This document shows positions 1 to 6,809 of a stretch of 14,550 bases of DNA, piece after piece. Numbering within the stretch: the first letter of the stretch is position 1; each line of letters begins with the position of its first letter. Position numbers and translations under genes: made by a program. The notes under the pieces are model-generated. The model did no database searches and was not told the origin of the DNA. It was given only the letters and a program-made list of their open reading frames with translations. Source of the stretch: an uncultured Collinsella sp. (lineage in GTDB: Bacteria; Actinomycetota; Coriobacteriia; Coriobacteriales; Coriobacteriaceae); contig UROO01000043.1 of NCBI GenBank assembly GCA_900549555.1, positions 1 through 14,550 of the forward strand, in the 5' to 3' direction.

Positions 1-79
1 GAGCGGGGGCTCCTGTCGTTTCCGTGCCCTCGGATTGGGTCATAGTGTCTGTCGTGTGCTCAGCCTGCGGCGTTACCAT
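1..79 (-). CDS. Possible N-terminus of an unidentified protein, running off the window
   Basis: A leftward frame opens with ATG at 79 (another ATG at 43) and stays open to the window edge. It would begin MVTPQAEHTTDTMTQSEG and continue Thr/Ala/Gly-rich. It follows the deformylase on the same strand with a 49-base gap, so an operon is possible. No convincing Shine-Dalgarno lies before either ATG, and only 26 codons are visible, so no function can be proposed. It may simply be a chance open frame. Confidence 0.25.
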   Translation of the reverse strand, partial: MVTPQAEHTTDTMTQSEGTETTGAPA

Positions 80-128
80 GGTCCATTAGGGACGGAGGAA
101 AACAGATCATTTTCCTTGGTTCGTGGAA

Positions 129-539
129 CTAGATCACGATGCCGTTGCAGTGGTCGATTTCGTGTTGGATGATCTCGGCGGTGTAGCCCGAGAAGTTTTT
201 GATGCGGTGGACAAAGTTCTCGTCTAAATACTCAACCTTAATGCGGCGATAGCGGGTGCAGGGACGCTCGCCGATCAGCGAGAGGCATCCTTCGCTCGTC
301 TGATAGGCATTGACGTGCTCAAGAATTTGAGGGTTGTACATGAGCAGCGCCCTGTTGCCGTCCTTTACGCAGATGATGCGTTTGCGCACGCCGATCATGT
401 TGGCGGCGAGGCCCACGCACTCGTGCTCATGCTCGTGGAGCGTATCCAGGAGGTCTTGCCCGATCACGGCGTCATCGGGTCCTGCGTCTTCGGAAGGCAG
501 GCGCAAAAAGAACTCGGATTTCATGATGGGCTTAATCAT
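129..539 (-). CDS. def: Peptide deformylase, short 136-residue type
   Basis: Metal-dependent hydrolase that removes the formyl group from the initiator methionine of new proteins in the cytoplasm. The three family motifs are present in order: motif I GLAANM (residues 43-48), motif II EGCLS (83-87, metal ligand Cys85) and motif III HEIDH (126-130, ligands His126 and His130, catalytic Glu127). The protein ends six residues after motif III, so it lacks the C-terminal helix of E. coli-type enzymes. Motif I normally ends in Gln, which helps stabilise the transition state; here the position is Met48. I recall the same GLAANM/GMAANM form in short Firmicute deformylases, so it is probably a subfamily trait. 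The start at 539 is chosen because AGGAG stands eight bases upstream; a longer in-frame extension to 683 has no such site and no family similarity. It is divergent from the transporter at 744. Confidence 0.88.
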   Translation of the reverse strand: MIKPIMKSEFFLRLPSEDAGPDDAVIGQDLLDTLHEHEHECVGLAANMIGVRKRIICVKDGNRALLMYNPQILEHVNAYQTSEGCLSLIGERPCTRYRRIKVEYLDENFVHRIKNFSGYTAEIIQHEIDHCNGIVI

Positions 540-743
540 GGCGGGCTCCTCATGTCTTACGCTTTCGTGGACTTTTAATAATAGCGCGGAAGGAAAGCTG
601 CGCGTCCGCGTTACAATCTTTCGACGTTGGACCATGTTGCCAGATTCGTCGTGTACGGCGTCTGGTGTAAGTCTAGGGCTCATTTTCGCCCTGGACCGTT
701 CCTCTGGGGCGATGCGATTGTCGTTCTAAGAGGAAGGAATTTC

Positions 744-2156
744 ATGGGGACCAAATCCCAAAAGCAAACTCAATCACCGTCGACGGCCTCGGCGCTTCTC
801 GTCGTAATGTATGTTGCAGCCTTTGTCGCCGCGTTTAACGAGAACATCATTAATGTGGCGTTGCACGACATTATGGCGGCCTTTTCGGTGAGTGCCACCA
901 CGGCGCAGTGGCTCGTTTCGGGCTACATGATCGTGACGTCGATCTTTACGGCCATCATGGCCTTCCTGTCCGGCCGTTTCTCGACGCGCAAGCTGCTGTT
1001 TTTCGCATGCGGATGCATGGTCGCCGGCGAGGTCCTGTGCCTGTTCGCTCCGTCGTTTAGCGTTTTGCTGCCAAGTCGTATTTTGCAGGCTGCGGGATCG
1101 GGCATCTTGTTCCCGCTCATGATGAACGTGGTGCTGTCTTGCGCTCCGCGCGAGAAGCTCGGTCTGTATCTGAGCCTGGGTGGTGCCTGCATTACGCTGG
1201 GGCCGGCGTTTGGACCCGTGATCAGCGGTCTTATGTGCACGTTGTTTGGCTGGAGGGCGGTGTTCGTAGTGCCGCTGGTGGGCGGTATTGCGGTCGCAGC
1301 GGCGGGCGTTAAGCTTGTTCAGAATGTCGGAGAGCGTTCGAACACCACGCTTGATATTCTGTCGGTTGTTTTGCTCGCGGCCGGCATTACGGCATTTGTG
1401 TATTCCGTAGGCGAGTTCTCGACCAATCTGATTGCCGGTATCGTGGCGCTGTTCGCCGCCATTGTGCTGCTCGGCCTGTTTGCCGCCCGTCAGCTCAAGC
1501 TCGAACATCCGGTGCTTAACGTGCGTCCCATGGCGAGCGTTCGCTTTTGGCCTGCGTGCCTGCTTGTGGTGGTGTCGATGATGACGACGTTCTCGATGAG
1601 CGTTTTGTTGCCGCTCTATTTTGAGGGTGCATACGGCATGACCGCACTTATTGCGGGCTTGCTCATTTTGCCGGCGATTGCCTGCAACGCCGTGACCTCG
1701 ATTGTGGGCGGACGCGTGATGGACGCCCGTGGCGCATGGGCGCTGCTGCCGGTCGGCTTTGCCCTGATTGCCGTGGGACAGACTGCCATATCGATGACGG
1801 CGGCAAGCATGAACATCGGCATCGTCGTGGCGCTGACCGTTGTGGTGTATGCCGGAGTCGGTTTGGTGCTGAGCCCCTCGCAAACGGCCGGCTTGGAGAC
1901 GCTGCCTGCCGCTGAACATCCTCACGGAACGGCATTGCTCAACACGTGGAACATGATTGCCGCATCGTTAGGCCCGTCGCTGTTTATCGGCCTACTCTCG
2001 AGTTCTGCGGCGACTGCCGGCGCGGCTGGCGCTGCGACCGATGTTGCCCAGGCGATTGGATTTGCAGCTGCCGTGCGTGTGGCGGCTGTAATTGCCGTGG
2101 TTGGGTTCGCGACGTCGCTGGTGTACGCTCGTCGCGAGTCGCACATGTCGCATTAA
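744..2156 (+). CDS. MFS multidrug efflux transporter, DHA2 (EmrB/QacA-like) type, 14 TM
   Basis: Integral membrane protein of 470 residues, probably a proton-coupled exporter of drugs or other amphipathic compounds. About 14 hydrophobic segments can be counted, as in DHA2 rather than 12-TM DHA1 proteins. TM1 carries NENIINVALHDI, a typical DHA2 first helix. Motif A is represented by GRFSTRKL after TM2, and the antiporter motif C by GGACITLGPAFGPVISG in TM5. The start at 744 follows AGAGGAAGG by six bases; the frame is open further upstream, to 627, but that part looks non-coding. It is divergent from the deformylase with a 204-base gap, and no regulator gene is adjacent. The substrate cannot be read from the sequence. 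Confidence 0.9.
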   Translation: MGTKSQKQTQSPSTASALLVVMYVAAFVAAFNENIINVALHDIMAAFSVSATTAQWLVSGYMIVTSIFTAIMAFLSGRFSTRKLLFFACGCMVAGEVLCLFAPSFSVLLPSRILQAAGSGILFPLMMNVVLSCAPREKLGLYLSLGGACITLGPAFGPVISGLMCTLFGWRAVFVVPLVGGIAVAAAGVKLVQNVGERSNTTLDILSVVLLAAGITAFVYSVGEFSTNLIAGIVALFAAIVLLGLFAARQLKLEHPVLNVRPMASVRFWPACLLVVVSMMTTFSMSVLLPLYFEGAYGMTALIAGLLILPAIACNAVTSIVGGRVMDARGAWALLPVGFALIAVGQTAISMTAASMNIGIVVALTVVVYAGVGLVLSPSQTAGLETLPAAEHPHGTALLNTWNMIAASLGPSLFIGLLSSSAATAGAAGAATDVAQAIGFAAAVRVAAVIAVVGFATSLVYARRESHMSH

Positions 2157-2308
2157 TGTGTGCACATAGATTCTGCAGCTAGATTGGATGGCGACACCAT
2201 AAACTAATGGACGTTTTGCCGAGAGGCATGAATGTTTAAAGCGCAAAGAGTGCGCGACGGGCCCCGCGAATGGGGCGATGATGCCCGAGAGGGCCAAGAA
2301 GGAGTCTC

Positions 2309-3112
2309 ATGTCCGAGAACGAAGAGATCATGAACGAGACCGAGAACGAGACCATGGCTGCCGAGGTCGAGGCAGTCGAGACCGTGGAGACCGAAGCTGC
2401 CGAGGTTGAGGCTGCTGTCGAGGTTTCCGCCGAGGAGGAGGCCGAGGTTGCCGAGGCCGCCGTTGATTACGATGACGAAGAGCTGATGGACAAGATGCAG
2501 AAGGCCGCCCGCCTGCTGCGTAGCCGTCGCTTTGCTATTTCCAAGGAGGAGGAGGCCAAGGCCGAGCGCATGGCGAACATCGAGCGCGCCATCAAGCTCC
2601 TTGACCTCAAGCCCAAGATGGAGCAGAAGGAAATGTCCGACCTGCTGGGCATGCGCCTTCGTGAGCTCGATGGCCTGATGGCTGAGGCCGAGGCTGCCGA
2701 TCTGGTCGGCCGCATCGACGACGCCGAGGGCGATATGCGCAAGATCGTCGTCTTCGCTGCCGAGGATGCCGCTGAGGGCCTGGTCGAGCTTGCCAACAAG
2801 AAGGAGAAGCTCCTGCCCGAGCTTTCTTACGAGGAGGCCACCGAGCTGATGGCCGCTCTCGATAAGGTTATCGCTCCGCTCGTCGCCATGGGCCTGGACG
2901 AGGATCGCGGTCCTCGCGGCGGCCGTGACGACCGCGGTGGCCGTGGCGGCGACCGTGGCGGTCGCGGCGGCTTTGGCGGCAACCGTGGTGGCTATGGCGA
3001 TCGCGGTGGCAACCGTGGCGGCTTCGGCGGCAACCGCGGTAACGACCGCGGCGGTCGCGGTGGCGACCGTGGCGGCCGTAACGGCGGCGGCTTCCGCGGC
3101 AACCGCTTCTAG
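2309..3112 (+). CDS. Unrecognised acidic / winged-helix-like / RGG-tailed protein
   Basis: Not a family I can name; 267 residues in three visible parts. Residues 1-58 are mostly Glu, Ala and Val, strongly acidic and probably disordered. Residues about 60-195 are predicted helical; within them, about 90-152 (a helix pair around QKEMSDLLGMRLRELDGLM, then ADLVGRIDDAEGDMRKIVVF) read like a MarR-type winged helix with its DxR-containing wing. Residues 198-267 are a Gly/Arg/Asn/Asp tail with 11 RGG triplets plus FGGNRGG and YGDRGG units, the kind of tail that binds RNA in DEAD-box helicases and eukaryotic RGG proteins. AAGGAG sits four bases before the ATG. The tail is encoded by near-repetitive GGC/GGT/CGT codons. 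Nucleic-acid binding is an inference from the tail and the winged-helix resemblance; the acidic half could be self-inhibitory or mediate protein contacts. No catalytic motif is visible. Confidence 0.9.
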   Translation: MSENEEIMNETENETMAAEVEAVETVETEAAEVEAAVEVSAEEEAEVAEAAVDYDDEELMDKMQKAARLLRSRRFAISKEEEAKAERMANIERAIKLLDLKPKMEQKEMSDLLGMRLRELDGLMAEAEAADLVGRIDDAEGDMRKIVVFAAEDAAEGLVELANKKEKLLPELSYEEATELMAALDKVIAPLVAMGLDEDRGPRGGRDDRGGRGGDRGGRGGFGGNRGGYGDRGGNRGGFGGNRGNDRGGRGGDRGGRNGGGFRGNRF

Positions 3113-3114
3113 GG

Positions 3115-3141
3115 GTTACGCGGTTCTACGAACCGCGTAAC
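3115..3141. repeat. Perfect 12-bp inverted repeat, 3-base loop
   Basis: GTTACGCGGTTC, loop TAC, then GAACCGCGTAAC: a perfect 12-bp stem beginning three bases after the stop codon of the RGG gene. There is no T-run after it, so it is not a canonical intrinsic terminator. It could stabilise the 3' end of the mRNA, act as a Rho-assisted stop, or be a protein-binding palindrome. Confidence 0.75.
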
Positions 3142-3154
3142 TAGTTGACGCTGC

Positions 3155-3254
3155 AAACCCGCCAGAGCGGCAATCTGCCTTTCAACTTCGGCGGCATGAC
3201 CAGAAGGTCAATGCCGCCTCGTTTCAAGGCACCTTGCTCGCTCTGGCGGGTTTT
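3155..3254 (+). terminator. Large nested foldback ending in TTTT; terminator or small structured RNA
   Basis: Four stems nest inside one another. P1 is AAACCCGCCAGAGCG (3155-3169) with CGCTCTGGCGGGTTT (3239-3253). P2 is TGCCTT (3176-3181) with AAGGCA (3226-3231). P3 is GGCGGCAT (3190-3197) with ATGCCGCC (3211-3218). P4 is GACC (3198-3201) with GGTC (3206-3209), closing an AGAA loop. The closing stem runs into TTTT, so the whole can terminate rightward transcription from the RGG gene. At about 100 bases and with inner stems, it is more elaborate than a plain terminator and may be a stable 3'-derived small RNA. The outer stem is flanked by A and T runs on both sides, so it could also work leftward, less strongly. 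Confidence 0.7.
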
Positions 3255-3317
3255 CGCTGTCGGTACCAAAACATCGGCGTTGTCGAAGTAGTCATTGGGG
3301 ACGTTCTTAAACGACTA

Positions 3318-3399
3318 CATAGCATGAGAGTGGGTAATCTCCCGGTTTGAGCCTGCATTCAAGCTCAAAGTGGGAGATTATCCACTCTCGTTTGCTATG
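3318..3399. repeat. 82-base near-perfect palindrome (REP/MITE-like)
   Basis: Arms 3326-3352 and 3363-3389 (27 bases each) pair with one mismatch and two G-U pairs around a 10-base loop. The outer arms CATAGCA (3318-3324) and TGCTATG (3393-3399) extend the stem after a small asymmetric bulge. It lies between the convergent ends of the RGG gene and pdxT. No T-run follows on either strand, so simple termination is less likely than a dispersed palindromic element or a long RNA hairpin that protects 3' ends. No flanking target duplication was seen. Confidence 0.75.
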
Positions 3400-3431
3400 C
3401 GTCCGAAAATCCACGCTCGTTTGTTTTCTGC

Positions 3432-4019
3432 CTACATTTGGAGGAAGAGCTCGTGGAGGCGGGTGTCGTCGTCGAGCTCGGGGTGGAAGGTGACGCCGAG
3501 CTGGTTGCCTTGGCGAGCGGCGACGATGCGACCGTCGACTTCGGCTAGGGCCTTGGCATTGCCGTGCACCTCGACGATGCGGGGTGCACGGATAAACGTT
3601 AACGGCACTTCTCCGTCGATACTGCCTACCTGCCCCTTGGTGCGAAAGCTGCCGAGCTGTCTGCCATAGGCATTACGCTCAACGAGCACATCCATGGTTG
3701 CCAGGCACGGCGTCCCCTTATCGTCGTGGGCGGCAAGGTCGCGCGCCAGCAGAATCAAGCCGGCGCAAGTTCCCAATACAGGCATACCTTCAACAATGCT
3801 GGTGCGAAGCCCCTCGAGCATCCCCAGTTCCTCAAGTAGCTTGCCCTGAACGGTGGACTCGCCGCCAGGGAGGACCAGGCGATCAAAGTTCTGCCGCAAA
3901 TCGGCCGCCTGCCTCAGCTCAATACAGTGTGCGCCCAGCTCGGATAGTCTTGCCTTGTGCTCGGCAAAAGCGCCTTGGACCGCCAACACGGCGACCGTTT
4001 GGTCTGCATAATCGCTCAT
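3432..4019 (-). CDS. pdxT: PLP synthase glutaminase subunit PdxT
   Basis: Class I glutamine amidotransferase, 195 residues, that releases ammonia from glutamine and passes it to PdxS in the ribose-5-phosphate-dependent (DXP-independent) pyridoxal-phosphate pathway. The N-terminus VAVLAVQGAFAEH, the oxyanion region LPGGEST (49-55) and the triad Cys85 (in GTCAGL), His179 and Glu181 (in FHPE) are all present, matching Cys79/His170/Glu172 of B. subtilis with a small offset. Length is normal. It starts 20 bases after the pdxS stop with AAAGGG upstream, so the two are co-transcribed. Its 3' end faces the RGG gene across the hairpin region. Confidence 0.97.
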   Translation of the reverse strand: MSDYADQTVAVLAVQGAFAEHKARLSELGAHCIELRQAADLRQNFDRLVLPGGESTVQGKLLEELGMLEGLRTSIVEGMPVLGTCAGLILLARDLAAHDDKGTPCLATMDVLVERNAYGRQLGSFRTKGQVGSIDGEVPLTFIRAPRIVEVHGNAKALAEVDGRIVAARQGNQLGVTFHPELDDDTRLHELFLQM

Positions 4020-4039
4020 GTGCGACCCTTTCTGCCGGA

Positions 4040-4930
4040 CTAGCGCCCGCGCTCCTCCATGATGACCTCGATCTCGTCTGCGTTGATGCCCACCATGGCC
4101 TCGCCCAGGTCCTCAGAAAGCTCGGCAATGAGCTTGGCGTCGGTGAAGTTTGCCACAGCCTTAACGATGGCGGCGGCGCGCTTGGCGGGGTCGCCACTCT
4201 TAAAGATACCCGAGCCGACAAAGACACCCTCGGCGCCCAGCTGCATCATCAGCGCGGCGTCGGCAGGGGTTGCCACACCGCCAGCAGCAAAGTTCACGAC
4301 GGGGAGCTTGCCCGTGGCGTGGACATCGCGTACCAGCTCGACCGGAACCTGCAGTTGCTTGGCTGCCTCAAAGAGCTCATCATTGCGCAGGGCGACAACG
4401 TCATGGATCTGCTTTTGGATCTTGCGCATGTGGCGCACGGCCTGGACGACGTCGCCCGTGCCCGGCTCACCCTTGGTGCGAATCATCGTGGCGCCCTCGG
4501 CGACGCGGCGCAGCGCCTCGCCCAGGTCGCGGGCACCGCAGACAAACGGGACGTCAAACTGGGTCTTGTCGATGTGATAGACGTCATCGGCAGGGGAGAG
4601 AACCTCGGACTCGTCGATGTAATCGATCTCGATGGCCTGCAGGACCTGCGCCTCGACAATGTGGCCGATGCGGCACTTGGCCATAACGGGGATGGAGACG
4701 GCCTCTTGGATGCCCTTGATCATCTTGGGGTCGCTCATGCGCGAGACGCCGCCTGCGGCTCGGATGTCGGCCGGAATGCGCTCGAGTGCCATGACGGCGC
4801 AGGCGCCCGCCTCCTCGGCGATGCGTGCCTGCTCGGGCGTGGTGACGTCCATGATGACGCCGCCCTTGAGCATCTGCGCGAGCTCGCGATTGAGTTTGAC
4901 GCGATCGGCCTTGCTGGTCTGTTCTGCCAT
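4040..4930 (-). CDS. pdxS: Pyridoxal 5'-phosphate synthase subunit PdxS
   Basis: TIM-barrel synthase that builds PLP from ribose 5-phosphate (or ribulose 5-phosphate), glyceraldehyde 3-phosphate and ammonia supplied by PdxT; the active complex is a 12:12 assembly in the cytoplasm. Asp28 (GVIMDVTTPEQA), Lys85 (PVMAKCRIGH) and Lys153 (IRTKGEPGTG) correspond to Asp24, Lys81 and Lys149 of the B. subtilis enzyme. The phosphate-binding NFAAGGVATP and GSGIFKS segments are intact. The start at 4930 (MAEQTSKAD) is chosen because AAGGGAG precedes it and the resulting 296 residues match the family; an in-frame extension to 4972 lacks support. Confidence 0.97.
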   Translation of the reverse strand: MAEQTSKADRVKLNRELAQMLKGGVIMDVTTPEQARIAEEAGACAVMALERIPADIRAAGGVSRMSDPKMIKGIQEAVSIPVMAKCRIGHIVEAQVLQAIEIDYIDESEVLSPADDVYHIDKTQFDVPFVCGARDLGEALRRVAEGATMIRTKGEPGTGDVVQAVRHMRKIQKQIHDVVALRNDELFEAAKQLQVPVELVRDVHATGKLPVVNFAAGGVATPADAALMMQLGAEGVFVGSGIFKSGDPAKRAAAIVKAVANFTDAKLIAELSEDLGEAMVGINADEIEVIMEERGR

Positions 4931-4995
4931 GGTTGCTCCCTTGGTTGGCATGTGCATTGCTTGACGGAACATCCTATCGAGGAGCTGGGTATGGC

Positions 4996-5064
4996 GAAAT
5001 ACTCAGTTTTCGAGATAATGACAAGGTCAGACTAATACCAGATTGAACAGCGCGATAAGGTCAG
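4996..5064. promoter_or_regulatory. pdxST/pdxR divergent control region with repeated AAGGTCAG boxes
   Basis: AAGGTCAG occurs twice in the same orientation, at 5023-5030 and 5057-5064, 34 bp apart (about three helical turns). Such phased direct repeats are typical of MocR/PdxR operators. Reading leftward toward pdxS, TTGTCA (5019-5024) and TATTTC (4996-5001) with a 17-base spacer could be its promoter, and the first box overlaps that -35. The second box lies just ahead of or over the ribosome binding site of the regulator, which suits autorepression. The promoter match is modest; the boxes are the stronger observation. Confidence 0.5.
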
Positions 5065-5075
5065 GTGGCAAACCC

Positions 5076-6512
5076 ATGCTTGACTACAATTTGGAAAAAC
5101 GCGGCGAAGCATCGCTCTATGAGTATGTTTACCAGCAAATTCGAGATGATATCGTAGCTGGACGCATTGCGGCGGGGGAGCATCTTCCGTCTAAGCGCGC
5201 CTTTGCCAGTCATCTGGGAATCAGTGTCATTACCATCGAGAATGCATATAGCCAGTTGCTTGCCGAGGGCTATATTTGCTCAATGCCGCGGCGTGGCTAC
5301 TACGCTTGTGAGCTTCCGGATGCACCGGTTTTGCCTTTGGCTACGGGGAACATCGACCGAGATGCCGTCTCTATGGGCCCCGGCGCGCATGATGTCAACG
5401 GACAGGTCGAGCGATTCGATGCGCTCTCTCCTTCCGCTTTGGAGGCGGCGCGGCTTTGGCAAAGCGCACTGCGGGCGACGCTGGCATCCGAAGACGAGCG
5501 CGAGATCTTTTCGCCCGCACCGGCACAGGGCACCGCTCGGCTACGACGCGCAATTGCTCGCCATCTGCGCGGGACAAGGGGTATGAATGTCGATTCCGAC
5601 AACATTGTTATCGGCGCGGGCGCCCAGCTGCTCGATACCATGTTGGTTCAGCTGCTTGGAGCCGACAAAGTGTATGCCGTTGAGGATCCGGGCTATTTAC
5701 GCCTGACGCGCATCTATCAGGCTATGGGCTGCGAAGTTCGACATATCCCGTTGGATGACGACGGCGTGGACCTGAGCGCTCTGCAGAAAACCGGGACCGA
5801 TGTTCTTCACTTGATGCCGTCTCATCAGTATCCGACCGGCCTTGTGACGAGTATTGCGCGCCGCTATGCGCTGCTGAGCTGGGCCGCCGAGCGACCAGGT
5901 CGGTATCTCATCGAAGATGACTTTGATTGTGAGTTTCGCCTTGCCGGCAAGCCGATTCCCGCGCTCGCATCAATCGATGCCGCTCAATCGGTCATCTACA
6001 CCAACACGTTTTCGAAGAGCCTTTCATCGGCGTTGCGTTTGGCATATATGGTTTTGCCCGATGAGCTGATGGAACGGTTTAGGCACAACCTTGGTTTTTA
6101 CGCCTCGTCGGTGAGCTCTGTTGACCAGGTTGCTTTGGCGCGTTTGCTGGAATCGGGTGATTACGAGCGGCATGTGAACCGCGTGCGCGTTCGTGCTCGT
6201 GAGGCGCGTGATGGCCTGGCGTCGCTTGTGCGGAAGACGTTTCCGGCAGGGGAGGTCTCGATTGAGCATGCAGACGCGGGCCTTTACTGCACTGTGGTTG
6301 CGGAGTGCGGAACGGGCGGAAGCTCTTTTGCGCGGGCTCTCACGCGCTCGAGTATCCCGTTTATCGATATCAGTGACTGTTATTGGTGCGCCGATGGTGC
6401 ATTTGTCCCTGAAAACTCGACTCAAATTCTTGTCCAGTATGACGATCTGAATCCAAAAGTGCTAACTACCTTGGAATTGCAGCTAATGGGGGGCGCTCTG
6501 CAATCTAAGTGA
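5076..6512 (+). CDS. pdxR: MocR/PdxR-type GntR-aminotransferase fusion regulator
   Basis: Transcription regulator with a GntR winged helix (about residues 13-73, SLYEYVYQQIRDDIVAGRI through SVITIENAYSQLLAEGYI) joined to a fold-type I aminotransferase-like domain that binds PLP as effector. The PLP lysine is Lys314 in TNTFSKSLS; EDDFD (280-284) supplies the pyridine-binding Asp, and MPSHQYPTG is the usual MocR signature. Being divergent from pdxST, it most likely senses PLP and controls B6 synthesis. The start at 5076 follows AGGTGG by seven bases; a TTG at 5043 is an alternative in-frame start. The last codons, TCT AAG TGA, lie in the left end of a 121-bp repeat element, so the stop codon is supplied by that element and the native C-terminus may have been altered by a few residues or more. 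Confidence 0.92.
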   Translation: MLDYNLEKRGEASLYEYVYQQIRDDIVAGRIAAGEHLPSKRAFASHLGISVITIENAYSQLLAEGYICSMPRRGYYACELPDAPVLPLATGNIDRDAVSMGPGAHDVNGQVERFDALSPSALEAARLWQSALRATLASEDEREIFSPAPAQGTARLRRAIARHLRGTRGMNVDSDNIVIGAGAQLLDTMLVQLLGADKVYAVEDPGYLRLTRIYQAMGCEVRHIPLDDDGVDLSALQKTGTDVLHLMPSHQYPTGLVTSIARRYALLSWAAERPGRYLIEDDFDCEFRLAGKPIPALASIDAAQSVIYTNTFSKSLSSALRLAYMVLPDELMERFRHNLGFYASSVSSVDQVALARLLESGDYERHVNRVRVRAREARDGLASLVRKTFPAGEVSIEHADAGLYCTVVAECGTGGSSFARALTRSSIPFIDISDCYWCADGAFVPENSTQILVQYDDLNPKVLTTLELQLMGGALQSK

Positions 6513-6625
6513 GTAGACTTTTGGCATTTTGGCGACCAAGCCGTTTTACCACAAGCTATCTACCTGCGACTTTATAAAGCAATTTGGCTGGTCTGCACGG
6601 CAAGTTCGAAAAAGTCTACTCACTT
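6505..6625. repeat. 121-bp MITE-like element, copy A
   Basis: Begins CTAAGTGAGTAGACTTTTGG and ends AAAAAGTCTACTCACTT, which is its inverted complement with one extra base. Inside is the palindrome CTTTATAAAG. It is the same length as copy B at 7926, in the same orientation, and differs at about 14 positions by my hand alignment (roughly 88% identical). The first bases provide the stop codon of the upstream regulator. The right end reads CACTTG rather than CACTTAG, so the terminal repeat is slightly eroded here. It has no coding capacity of its own; a 94-codon frame starting inside it looks spurious. Confidence 0.9.
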
Positions 6626-6660
6626 GCCGCGCAAAGCTTCTGCATGAGAAAAAAAATGGG

Positions 6661-6726
6661 GTTTTCAACAGTGCTTCGTCCAGCTCTCGGCAAGCTTTTG
6701 GTCAGTTGGGGAGGGCTGTTGAAAAC
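6661..6726. repeat. Inverted repeat GTTTTCAACAG / CTGTTGAAAAC
   Basis: A perfect 11-bp inverted repeat (6661-6671 and 6716-6726) encloses 44 bases. It lies in the AT-richer leader of the nuclease gene, right after a run of eight A (6649-6656). It may be the remnant of a second small palindromic element or an RNA hairpin in the leader. The rest of 6626-6809 shows no clear promoter. Confidence 0.6.
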
Positions 6727-6809
6727 TTAGCAGTCCGTTCGGTGCCATTTTTGTTGCGTTCGCGCCAATGCGAGACCGATTGGGTTGAAATTCGTGTTTT
6801 CTTGTGCCT

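Noticed and set aside
96..116. AGGAAAA / TTTTCCT stem after the deformylase gene as a terminator
   Set aside because: The stem is only seven mostly A-T pairs and is not followed by a T-run on the minus strand.
774..1925. 383-codon open frame on the minus strand
   Set aside because: It is antisense to the 14-TM transporter; its product is His/Arg/Gln-rich with no domain character.
2895..3109. G-rich repetitive DNA as a tandem repeat or CRISPR-like array
   Set aside because: The periodicity comes from RGG/NRGG codons in frame; units vary and there are no spacers.
3698..5035. 445-codon open frame on the plus strand
   Set aside because: It runs antisense through pdxT and pdxS, whose catalytic residues are all intact on the other strand; high GC keeps the antisense frame open.
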